DNA from: Hymenobacter sp. GOD-10R
GTDB lineage: Bacteria; Bacteroidota; Bacteroidia; Cytophagales; Hymenobacteraceae
Direction of reading: 5' to 3'
Length of the DNA stretch: 64,000 nucleotides
Assembly (NCBI RefSeq): GCF_035609205.1
Contig: NZ_CP141184.1
Location: 2,136,501 to 2,200,500 of the forward strand
This document shows positions 17,368-24,713 of the stretch, piece by piece. The notes under the pieces were generated by a model that saw only the letters and a program-made list of their open reading frames with translations, ran no database searches and was not told the origin of the DNA. Made by a program: the position numbers and the translations under genes. Numbering within the stretch: the first letter of the stretch is position 1; every line of letters starts with the position of its first letter.

Positions 17368-18189
17368 ATGACCAAAACCATCCGCACCACCCTAGCCATC
17401 CTGCTGCTGAGCGCTGCTAGCGCGCACGCCCAAACAACCGTCACCCTGGCGCTGCCCCTGGAGCAAGGCCACTCCCATAACGATTATTGGCGCCCGCATC
17501 CACTCACGGATGCCTTGCAGCTAGGTTTTAAAAGCGTAGAAGCGGATGTGTTCTTAGTAGACACCACCTTGCAGGTTGGCCACGACCGAGCTTCTTTGCA
17601 GCCAGAGAAGACGCTGCAAACCCTATATCTGGAGCCGATGCGCCAAGTACTGCGGGCCAAGAAAGCGTTGTACACTAAGCCTGCGGAGCTGTGGCTGTAC
17701 ATCGATTTCAAGAACGATGGTCCGGGCACCTACGTTCAGTTGGAACGCGTGCTGGCCCGCTACCAGGATATTCTTTCTACCCCGCAGCAGCCACGTCAAG
17801 GGGGCGTGAAAGTGATTCTGAGCGGTGGGTACCCGCGCCAAGAAGTACTTGCCGATAAGCAGCGCTTGGTGTACCTCGATGGCTCGCTTGAGGACTTGCA
17901 AGCCGGCGCTAGCGCGACTCAGTTTCCGGCGGTGAATGGCGACTGGCAGAAGTCTTTCAAGTGGAATGGTGAGGGCGCTATGCCCGCCGCCGAAGCCGCT
18001 CGCCTGCGCCAGTGGAACGACCAAGCTGTGCGCAACGGCCAGAAAATCCGCTTCTGGAACCTGCCTGCCAAGAACCCGGCTCACCTGCAAGCCATATGGC
18101 GCGAATTGCTGCGCTACCCCGCCGTACTGGTGGGCGCCGATGAGCTAGTGGAGCTAAAGACAACGATTGACACGCATGCAAAAAGCTAA
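17368..18189 (+). CDS. Exported PI-PLC / glycerophosphodiesterase-superfamily protein
   Basis: A 273-residue secreted protein with a signal peptide (AILLLSAASAHAQ). The core is the TIM-barrel family of PI-specific phospholipase C and glycerophosphodiester phosphodiesterase, of the Aim6-like kind: EQGHSHNDYWRPHPLTDALQ, GFKSVEADVFLVDTTLQVGHD and LWLYIDFKN. His-Asn-Asp, Glu-Ala-Asp and Gly-His-Asp are the expected catalytic and metal sites. ATG at 17368 is the one that gives a signal peptide. The last 14 bases overlap the alkaline phosphatase gene, so the two are co-transcribed; together they could release and then dephosphorylate phosphodiesters in the periplasm (inference). Confidence 0.85.
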   Translation: MTKTIRTTLAILLLSAASAHAQTTVTLALPLEQGHSHNDYWRPHPLTDALQLGFKSVEADVFLVDTTLQVGHDRASLQPEKTLQTLYLEPMRQVLRAKKALYTKPAELWLYIDFKNDGPGTYVQLERVLARYQDILSTPQQPRQGGVKVILSGGYPRQEVLADKQRLVYLDGSLEDLQAGASATQFPAVNGDWQKSFKWNGEGAMPAAEAARLRQWNDQAVRNGQKIRFWNLPAKNPAHLQAIWRELLRYPAVLVGADELVELKTTIDTHAKS

Positions 18190-19408
18190 CCTAGCCCTGG
18201 GCTTGCTGCTCGGCAGCGGCCTCTTGGCTTGTTCGTCACCTAGGTCGGCGGCACCGTCGCGGAGCGCCGTGATTGAAGCCATCAAGCACACGCCTGATCC
18301 TAGCCCAGCCGCGCCGATACCGCTGTATAAGACGGAATACCAAGCACCCACTGCCTACCAAGTGCCGCCTTTGGCGCCGTATGCAGGTCCCAAAAAACCA
18401 CTCAAAAACATCATCCTGATGATCGGGGATGGGATGGGACCGACGCAAGTAACGGGCGGGCTCATTGCCAACCAAGGCAAGCTGTTTATGCAGCAGGCCC
18501 AGGCCACTGGCTTCTCTATCACCCACAACCAATACGGCAAGATTACCGATTCGGCGGCTAGTGCTACCGCTATGGCGACGGGCCATAAAACCTACAACGG
18601 CGCCATCAGCATAGATTCTCTAGGGCATGAGTTTCGCTCCATCATGTGGGATGCGCGGGAACACGGCAAATCCACGGGCCTGGTGGTGGCCTGCGAGCTG
18701 CCCGACGCTACCCTCGCCTGTTTTGCCGTCACGCACCCCGACCGCAACCAGCCGGAAGCCATTGCCGCCAAGTACCTCGACGCGCCCATCGACTTTATGT
18801 ACGCCGGTGGCCTCAAGTTCTTCACCCAGCGCCAAGACCATGTGAACTTGCTAAAACAGTGGGAGGAGAAAGGCTACCAAATAGTTACCTCCCCAGCCGC
18901 GGTGCCGCCAATTACTGGCCCGAAAGCAGTGGCGTTGCTCGCTGACGCCGGTCCGTCCGCCGTGGCCGGGCGCACGGCTGCTTACATGAACCTAGGGGTT
19001 GACAAAGCCCTAGAAGTGCTGAGCAAGAACAAGCAGGGCTTTTTCCTGATGATTGAAGGCTCGCAGATCGATGACGCTGGTCACTTCAATAACACGACTC
19101 AAAATGTGCAGGAAGTCCTGGACTTCGACCAGCAGGTAGGCAAGGCTTTCCGGTTTGCGGCTGCCAATGGCGAAACACTCGTCATCGTGACGGCTGACCA
19201 CGAAACTGGCGGCTACAGCATCATTGAGGGCAGCATTTCGGAGCGGAAAGTGGTAGCCAAATTTGCCACCAACAAGCACTCGGCCGTGATGGTGCCGGTG
19301 TTTGCCTATGGCAATGGCAGCGAGTTGTTTACCGGCATGTACGAAAACACCGATATCTATTACCGAATAAAAAAGGCGCTAGGCTGGGACGAGCAAAAGA
19401 TGCCCTAG
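18176..19408 (+). CDS. Alkaline phosphatase, lipoprotein
   Basis: A 410-residue alkaline phosphatase of the PhoA superfamily. A lipobox near residue 19 (LLGSGLLACSS) suggests outer- or inner-membrane anchoring. The metal/catalytic motifs are intact: ILMIGDGMGPTQVTGG, TDSAASATAMATGHKTYNGA with the nucleophile Ser126, EGSQIDDAGHFNN, TADHETGGYS and the late NKHSAVMVPVF. ATG at 18176 is three residues inside a slightly longer frame and fits the signal sequence. It overlaps the preceding gene by 14 bases. The pair looks like a phosphate-scavenging unit. I see no Pho box I could defend. Confidence 0.93.
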   Translation: MQKANLALGLLLGSGLLACSSPRSAAPSRSAVIEAIKHTPDPSPAAPIPLYKTEYQAPTAYQVPPLAPYAGPKKPLKNIILMIGDGMGPTQVTGGLIANQGKLFMQQAQATGFSITHNQYGKITDSAASATAMATGHKTYNGAISIDSLGHEFRSIMWDAREHGKSTGLVVACELPDATLACFAVTHPDRNQPEAIAAKYLDAPIDFMYAGGLKFFTQRQDHVNLLKQWEEKGYQIVTSPAAVPPITGPKAVALLADAGPSAVAGRTAAYMNLGVDKALEVLSKNKQGFFLMIEGSQIDDAGHFNNTTQNVQEVLDFDQQVGKAFRFAAANGETLVIVTADHETGGYSIIEGSISERKVVAKFATNKHSAVMVPVFAYGNGSELFTGMYENTDIYYRIKKALGWDEQKMP

Positions 19409-19456
19409 GTACGGCCCCGCAATTATTTGTAGTACTTAGTAGCACCTATGATAGAT

Positions 19457-19488
19457 GAGGGGCGCAGTCAAATATGACTGCGCCCCTC
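19457..19488. terminator. Terminator of the alkaline phosphatase unit
   Basis: GAGGGGCGCAGTCA (19457-19470) is perfectly complementary to TGACTGCGCCCCTC (19475-19488) around a 4-base loop. Confidence 0.75.
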
Positions 19489-19892
19489 GACGAACGCCTC
19501 CCCCAGAGGAATCCGCGCTGCAAAACACAACACTTTAGTGGGTGAAAGCTAGACCAGCAAGCAAGTTTCACGAAACCGTAAACTACGCCTGTTAATAGCT
19601 GATGATTGTGCTAAAACATAACCTGGCCTTCACCGCTGCATAATAGTAGACGAGCAATTTTGCTGCTGCAAAAAGCCATATGGTGAGGAGCTTTTTTGTG
19701 TGCATTGACCAAGCCCCGGCGCTGCAACGCTGGGGCTTTTGTCTTCTTTTCTCTTCCCGGGTTTCTCTTAAAGCAGAGCTTTCAATCGGGTGTCAAGTGT
19801 TGAGCTAGGTGGTAGTCAGTCGTTTGTCAGGCTGGGGTGAAAACTTAACATGGAAAAGTGATGCTACTGTGGCGCTACAAAGGGGAAAGGTC

Positions 19893-19900
19893 TACCTTTG
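19893..19900 (+). promoter_or_regulatory. -7 box before the 33-residue gene
   Basis: TACCTTTG matches the Bacteroidota TAnnTTTG consensus exactly, 19 bases before the ATG at 19919. The 12-base string ACCTTTGCCGCA recurs at 22023-22034, immediately at the start of the LRR-kinase gene. A clear -33 box is not seen. Confidence 0.5.
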
Positions 19901-19918
19901 CCGCAACTTTTAGACCCT

Positions 19919-20020
19919 ATGGAACCTACTTCTACTTCTTCATCCCGCGACGAACTGATTGTAGTCGTCTTCATGGCCAGCTTAGTTGTACTAGCCGCCG
20001 TGTATTACCTGATACCTTAA
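19919..20020 (+). CDS. 33-residue single-pass membrane peptide
   Basis: The frame from ATG 19919 codes for 33 residues: a Ser/Thr-rich N-terminus (MEPTSTSSSRDELI) and one hydrophobic helix (VVVFMASLVVLAAVYYLIP). It is bracketed by a -7 box (19893-19900) and a perfect terminator (20069-20099), so it looks like an independent small gene. The helix length suits one membrane span with the N-terminus probably outside or in the cytoplasm (charge bias is weak). No family recognised; small proteins of this type are often missed by gene finders. Confidence 0.6.
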   Translation: MEPTSTSSSRDELIVVVFMASLVVLAAVYYLIP

Positions 20021-20068
20021 CGGCCCACCCCCTTTAGTCGGCGAGTAGCTCTTGCTCATCACCCACTT

Positions 20069-20099
20069 AAAAAGCCGCAGCCATTCGCTGCGGCTTTTT
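20069..20099. terminator. Terminator after the 33-residue gene
   Basis: AAAAAGCCGCAGC (20069-20081) pairs perfectly with GCTGCGGCTTTTT (20087-20099) around a 5-base loop. Confidence 0.9.
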
Positions 20100-20253
20100 G
20101 CTTTCTGCCGCAATTGGCCCACAAAGCTAGCTCAGCAGCTAGGTGCCGCAGTTGCTGACCAGCGAAGCTCGACCAAAACAACCACTACCATTAAGCGTTG
20201 ATAAAGGAGCAAGCCTCTGCATTGGAGACGTGCTTTTAGAAGATATTCTCTCA

Positions 20254-21873
20254 ATGGTCACATACTCACAACAGGTCGAGCAGCTTGCTCCGCTGGAGCA
20301 AGCTGTTTTTCAAAATTCGTTCGTGGAGGAGTTGCACGGCGAAGCTTCGATGGACAAAACGCCACGCCAAGTGCCTGGCTATCACTACTCACGGGTAGAG
20401 CCCACGGCCGTGCAAGCCCCGCAGCTACTAGCGTGGTCCGAGGACCTAGCGGCTTACCTAGGGTTGGAGCGTCCGTCTGAGCGCGGCCCAGCCGTAGATA
20501 TGCTGGCTGGTAACCAATTGGCACCTAGCATGAAGCCGTTTGCGGCGCGCTACGGTGGGCATCAGTTTGGCAGCTGGGCCGGACAGCTCGGCGACGGACG
20601 CGCCATTTCCTTAGGCGAGCTGACAGCAACCGACGGTACGAACTGGGAAATACAGCTGAAAGGAGCCGGTCCCACGCCGTATTCGCGTCGCGCCGACGGA
20701 CGGGCCGTGCTGCGGTCTTCGCTGCGGGAATTCCTGTGCAGCGAAGCCATGCATTACCTAGGGGTGCCCACTACCCGGGCCCTGAGCCTGGTAGCTACCG
20801 GCGACGAAGTTGTTCGCGACATGTTCTACAACGGCAACGCCCGACCCGAGCCCGGCGCTATTGTGGCGCGCGTGGCGCCAACGTTTGTTCGCTTCGGTAA
20901 CTTCCAACTCATGGCTGCTATGGGTGAGTTGGACAACATGCGTGCCCTGGCTGATTACGTCATTCGTCACCATTACCCCGAGCTAGGAGCTCCGTCGCCG
21001 GCCGTATACGTGCGCTGGTTTGAAGAGATCTGTCGGCGCACGGCTGTGATGATAGCGCATTGGATGTCAGTGGGTTTCGTGCACGGCGTGATGAACACCG
21101 ACAACATGTCAATCCTAGGTCTCACGATTGACTATGGCCCTTACGGCTGGCTTGAGCCCTACGACCCCGACTGGACCCCCAACACCACCGACTTCGGCTC
21201 GCGGCGTTACGCCTTTGGGCAACAGCCGCAGGTGGCTCTCTGGAACCTTTATCAGTTGGCCCGGGCGCTTGCCCACTTAGTAGAAACGCCACAAGACCTA
21301 CAGCAAGGCCTGGAAACGTACCGCACCACACTGGCCCAGACCCGACACACAATGCTCCTGCAAAAGCTAGGGCTCACGTCCTTAGCGTTGGAGGAAGACC
21401 GGGCGTTGGTGGAAGAACTACTCGAAGCACTGGCTGGCTCCGAAATCGATATGACGTTGTTCTTCCGGCAGCTTTCGCATACGGCGCCATCTCTACTGTT
21501 GAATGCTGAGAACGAGGATGCTACGTGGCGCGAGCTGCTTGCCAAAGCGGCTTATTCTATGTCGATGGAGGAGGAGCAAACACTGGTGCAGTGGCTCCAA
21601 CGGTACCTCCAACGGCTGCGGCAGGAGTCTGCGAGCCCGGAAGCTATTCGGGAAAGCATGCTGCGTGTAAATCCGAAGTACGTGCTACGCAACTATTTAG
21701 CACAGAAAGCTATAGAAGCAGCTGAAGCCGGCGACCTAGCTTTCTTAAATACTCTGATGGAAGTGCTCAAAACGCCCTTCGCCGAACAGCCCGAGCACGA
21801 GGAGCTAGCCGCCAAGCGCCCCGATTGGGCCCGCGAGAAACCCGGTTGCGCCACCCTCTCGTGCAGCTCGTAG
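20254..21873 (+). CDS. selO: Protein adenylyltransferase SelO (UPF0061)
   Basis: A 539-residue protein of the SelO pseudokinase family, which transfers AMP from ATP to Ser/Thr/Tyr of target proteins in an inverted-nucleotide kinase fold, known for its link to redox stress. Signatures: FAARYGGHQFGSWAGQLGDGRA, IQLKGAGPTPYSRRADGRA, LRSSLREFLCSEAMHYLGVP, VGFVHGVMNTDNMSILGLT and IDYGPYGWLEPYDP. The C-terminus ends with CATLSCSS; SelO proteins often end in a conserved Cys (selenocysteine in some), and two cysteines are present here. ATG at 20254 is chosen; a GTG at 20143 would add 37 unrelated residues. The gap to the LRR-kinase gene is 160 bases. Confidence 0.93.
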   Translation: MVTYSQQVEQLAPLEQAVFQNSFVEELHGEASMDKTPRQVPGYHYSRVEPTAVQAPQLLAWSEDLAAYLGLERPSERGPAVDMLAGNQLAPSMKPFAARYGGHQFGSWAGQLGDGRAISLGELTATDGTNWEIQLKGAGPTPYSRRADGRAVLRSSLREFLCSEAMHYLGVPTTRALSLVATGDEVVRDMFYNGNARPEPGAIVARVAPTFVRFGNFQLMAAMGELDNMRALADYVIRHHYPELGAPSPAVYVRWFEEICRRTAVMIAHWMSVGFVHGVMNTDNMSILGLTIDYGPYGWLEPYDPDWTPNTTDFGSRRYAFGQQPQVALWNLYQLARALAHLVETPQDLQQGLETYRTTLAQTRHTMLLQKLGLTSLALEEDRALVEELLEALAGSEIDMTLFFRQLSHTAPSLLLNAENEDATWRELLAKAAYSMSMEEEQTLVQWLQRYLQRLRQESASPEAIRESMLRVNPKYVLRNYLAQKAIEAAEAGDLAFLNTLMEVLKTPFAEQPEHEELAAKRPDWAREKPGCATLSCSS

Positions 21874-22022
21874 CATAGAATGGTGTAAGAAAACACCAGG
21901 ACGGTCATACTAAGCCCTGCGAAGTACCTCGTATGCTGTAGTAACTCAATCGTTAAGGGTTGCTATTGCATGCCAGATGCTTCGTGGGGCTTCTTACATG
22001 CCTTAAGTGCTGGTCCTTTACG

Positions 22023-22034
22023 ACCTTTGCCGCA
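22023..22034 (+). promoter_or_regulatory. Possible leaderless promoter of the LRR-kinase gene
   Basis: The string ACCTTTGCCGCA ends on the first base of the ATG at 22034 and repeats the string around the -7 box of the small gene at 19894-19905. Here the two bases before CCTTTG are GA, not TA, so it is a weaker match. If real, the transcript would begin at or almost at the start codon. Confidence 0.3.
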
Positions 22035-23362
22035 TGCACACCCTCAAACAACTGCGCGCTGGAGAGCTAGCGGGCATTCAACGCCTCGATTTGTCGGCTG
22101 GCCTTACGGAGTTTCCAACCGAGATTTTCGACCTAGCCGATTCACTAGAGATTCTTAATCTATCCGGCAACGCTTTGTCCTCGCTGCCTGATGACCTAGG
22201 GCGCTTGTACAAGCTGCGCATTATCTTCTGCTCTGATAATCAGTTTGTCACTCTGCCCGAGGTACTAGGGCGATGCACGCAGCTGAGCATGATTGGCTTC
22301 AAGGCCAATCAGATTCGTATGGTGCCGGCAGCAGCCCTGCCGCCGCTGCTGCGCTGGCTCATTCTTACCGACAACCAACTGACCGCTCTGCCTGAGGAGC
22401 TGGGTGCTTGTACGCATTTGCAAAAGCTCATGCTGGCCGGCAACCAGCTTACGTACCTGCCCGCGAGCATAGCGGCGTGCACTAACCTAGAACTGCTGCG
22501 CATTGCGGCTAACCGTTTTGAGGCGTTGCCGGAGTGGCTGCTTTCGCTCCCGCGGCTTTCGTGGCTCGCGTACGCCGGCAACCCATTCTGCGAAGAAATC
22601 GAAGAAGCAGTAGTGGCACAGCACCCAATTGCTAGCATCAATTGGCGCACCCTGACGTTGCGGCAAAAGCTAGGGGAAGGCGCCTCGGGCGTCATCTATC
22701 AGGCCCAATGGCAGCCAGACGCTGCCCTCGCGAAGGAAGTAGCTGTGAAGCTGTTCAAAGGCGCCGTGACCAGCGACGGATTACCGCACAGCGAAATGGC
22801 TGCGTGTATCAGTGCTGGCAGCCATCCTAATCTGATTGCCGTCGAGGGGAAAATAACGGATCACCCAACCAACGCCGAAGGGCTCGTGCTCGACCTGATT
22901 GACCCATCGTTCCGGATCTTAGCCGGGCCACCTAGCTTTGCCAGCTGTACCCGCGACGTATATGACGACGGCACCGTTTTGGGCTTAGATGCGGTGCTAC
23001 GTCTGGCACACGGCATTGCTTCCGCCGCGGCGCACCTACACGCTAGCGGCATCTTGCATGGCGATTTATATGCCCACAATATTCTGACTACTAGCGCCGG
23101 CAGCTGTTTGCTAGGTGACTTTGGCGCGGCTTGTTTCTTTGATTCTAGCTCAACGATGTCCACGCAGCTCCAGCGTTTAGAAGCTAGGGCATTTGCCTGT
23201 TTGTTGGAAGAACTCCTGGATCATTGTGAACCAACCGCTTCAGCGGCCTTCCACGCTTTATCAGCTTTGCAACGCCAGTGTGCCCAGCCGGAAGTAGCAG
23301 CGCGACCATTGTTCGCCGAGATTGAGCAAGTGCTACAGAAGCTTGTACTGGGAAGAAGATAA
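22034..23362 (+). CDS. Leucine-rich repeat protein kinase
   Basis: A 442-residue cytosolic protein that joins an LRR array to a protein kinase domain. Residues about 12-195 hold seven or eight repeats of about 23 residues (for example LEILNLSGNALSSLPDDLGR and LQKLMLAGNQLTYLPASI). The kinase domain follows from about 205: glycine loop LGEGASGVIYQAQW, Lys in KEVAVKLFKG, catalytic loop HGDLYAHN (HGD replacing HRD) and metal loop GDFGAACFFD. The ATP and metal residues look intact, so it may be active despite the changed HRD. The start at 22034 gives an intact first repeat. Targets and ligand are unknown. It is downstream of SelO in the same direction. Confidence 0.88.
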   Translation: MHTLKQLRAGELAGIQRLDLSAGLTEFPTEIFDLADSLEILNLSGNALSSLPDDLGRLYKLRIIFCSDNQFVTLPEVLGRCTQLSMIGFKANQIRMVPAAALPPLLRWLILTDNQLTALPEELGACTHLQKLMLAGNQLTYLPASIAACTNLELLRIAANRFEALPEWLLSLPRLSWLAYAGNPFCEEIEEAVVAQHPIASINWRTLTLRQKLGEGASGVIYQAQWQPDAALAKEVAVKLFKGAVTSDGLPHSEMAACISAGSHPNLIAVEGKITDHPTNAEGLVLDLIDPSFRILAGPPSFASCTRDVYDDGTVLGLDAVLRLAHGIASAAAHLHASGILHGDLYAHNILTTSAGSCLLGDFGAACFFDSSSTMSTQLQRLEARAFACLLEELLDHCEPTASAAFHALSALQRQCAQPEVAARPLFAEIEQVLQKLVLGRR

Positions 23363-23897
23363 TATGGGATGTTTGGCGCAACAAAGGGTTGATGCGCAAG
23401 CATGTTTTTGGAATCCTAGCATAATGAGGCACTTTGTCTCAAGTACAAGCTGTAATTATGGATAGTCAAACATATCCGTTGAGCTTGCTAAGATGGTTAC
23501 TAGGTGTATTAACTTGAGTACTAGCGACTGAATTCAGTTGAACAAAGATGAGTTTATATTTATAACATTCATCTGTTTATCAATATTTTGTGTAAATTTG
23601 TAACTAATAATAGTAAAAAAATATAACTATTAATATTTTTATATTATAAATATACCTTAATTTGTCATAAGTAGGATTAGGTATTTGCTTAGTGACGTAC
23701 TCACTTGTTCGAGAACTCATAACAGGTAAGAGCTGCTAGGCACACCAATAGCTTAAACTTTGCACTTTCGACTTAGAAGTTTGCATAGAATACAAGAAGA
23801 GTATTTGCTGAATCTATCTCTCTGCTAAACATCTTTGTCTTTCAATACTGCTCTATTCGACATTGGCTCATTAAGCCGATACACACCTAGTACATTT
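23363..23897. other. AT-rich leader of the polysaccharide cluster
   Basis: About 535 bases between the LRR-kinase gene and the Wza-type gene. Composition changes sharply to A+T-rich from about 23500. TAAATTTG at 23593-23600 matches the TAnnTTTG -7 pattern and could drive the cluster, giving a leader of some 300 bases. No gene is supported. It is the left edge of the low-GC island. Confidence 0.35.
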
Positions 23898-24698
23898 ATG
23901 TTGCACCTGTTTCTCAAGCAAAAAAAATTACTCGTTCTTTGGTTATTTACTACAGCTTACGCTTCGACTTCATGTAGTTCTTACAAGAACATTCCTTATT
24001 TTAAGGATTTGAGCAAGACGAGTATAAGTGACGATAATATTCAAAATTACACTCCCATAACGATACAGCCTGAAGATATTTTAGGGGTTAATGTTAGTAG
24101 TTTAAATCAAGAGGCAGCTGCAGTATTTAATTATAATCTTAATCGCGTAAACGGAAACAACTACGATGTAGCTCCTGCGAATCCAGTTGTAGGCTATCGT
24201 GTTGATGCAATTGGGAATATACAGCTGCCTCTAATTGGTGAATTCAAAGTAGCCGGTTTTACCACAAGCGAAATACAACAAAAATTACGACAGAGGCTCG
24301 TGACTTATCTCAAAGAGCCTGTGGTAAATATTCGTTTGCTAAATTTCAAAGTGTCTATAATCGGTGATGTATTAAAACCGGATACCTACACTATTCAAAA
24401 TGAAAGGATAACAATTTTAGAAGCACTTACTCTAGCTGGTGATCTGAATATAACTGCCTTGCGGACAAACGTCTTGCTTGTAAGGGAGCAAAATAATAAG
24501 CGGGAGTATATACCGATAGATCTTACTTCCAAGAAGCTTTTCGCCTCGCCTTACTATTACCTCAAAAACAATGATGTGATCTATGTGCAACCTGACAAAA
24601 CCAAGTTTGCAACTGTAGACCGAGGGTATAGAACAGCTACTTTGGTGCTTTCGGGCTTATCTATCATTGCTATCGTGCTATCTAACTTGTATAGATAA
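23898..24698 (+). CDS. Polysaccharide export lipoprotein (Wza-like)
   Basis: A 266-residue protein of the Poly_export/SLBB family that forms the outer-membrane channel for capsular or exopolysaccharide. A lipobox ends at Cys26 (ASTSC). The export domain (about 48-140) shows ITIQPEDILGVNVSSLN and GYRVDAIGNIQLPLIGEFKVAGFT; the SLBB-like domain follows (VSIIGDVLKPDTYTIQNERI, LTLAGDLNITALRTN). The C-terminus has a hydrophobic helix (TATLVLSGLSIIAIVLSNLY), shared by some Bacteroidota members. ATG at 23898 is preferred over an upstream TTG because it opens the lipoprotein signal. It begins a co-directional cluster; the next gene starts 15 bases later. Confidence 0.9.
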   Translation: MLHLFLKQKKLLVLWLFTTAYASTSCSSYKNIPYFKDLSKTSISDDNIQNYTPITIQPEDILGVNVSSLNQEAAAVFNYNLNRVNGNNYDVAPANPVVGYRVDAIGNIQLPLIGEFKVAGFTTSEIQQKLRQRLVTYLKEPVVNIRLLNFKVSIIGDVLKPDTYTIQNERITILEALTLAGDLNITALRTNVLLVREQNNKREYIPIDLTSKKLFASPYYYLKNNDVIYVQPDKTKFATVDRGYRTATLVLSGLSIIAIVLSNLYR

Positions 24699-24713
24699 TA
24701 ACATTACACTGAT

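Larger units (their letters stand above)
19409..19918. other. Intergenic region with two hairpins
   Basis: 510 bases. The first hairpin is listed as a terminator. At about 19710-19740, AAGCCCCGGCG and CGCTGGGGCTTTT form a second terminator-like hairpin with a T-run, without an obvious gene before it, so a small RNA ending there is possible but unproven. No protein frame is supported. Confidence 0.45.

Noticed and set aside
19600..19760. Possible small RNA in the gap after the alkaline phosphatase gene
   Set aside because: A terminator-like hairpin at about 19710-19740 exists without a gene before it, but no promoter or known RNA structure was recognised, so I do not list an RNA gene.
23593..23600. 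TAAATTTG as a firm promoter of the polysaccharide cluster
   Set aside because: It matches TAnnTTTG, but in such A+T-rich DNA matches are expected by chance and no -33 box is well placed, so it is mentioned only as a possibility.
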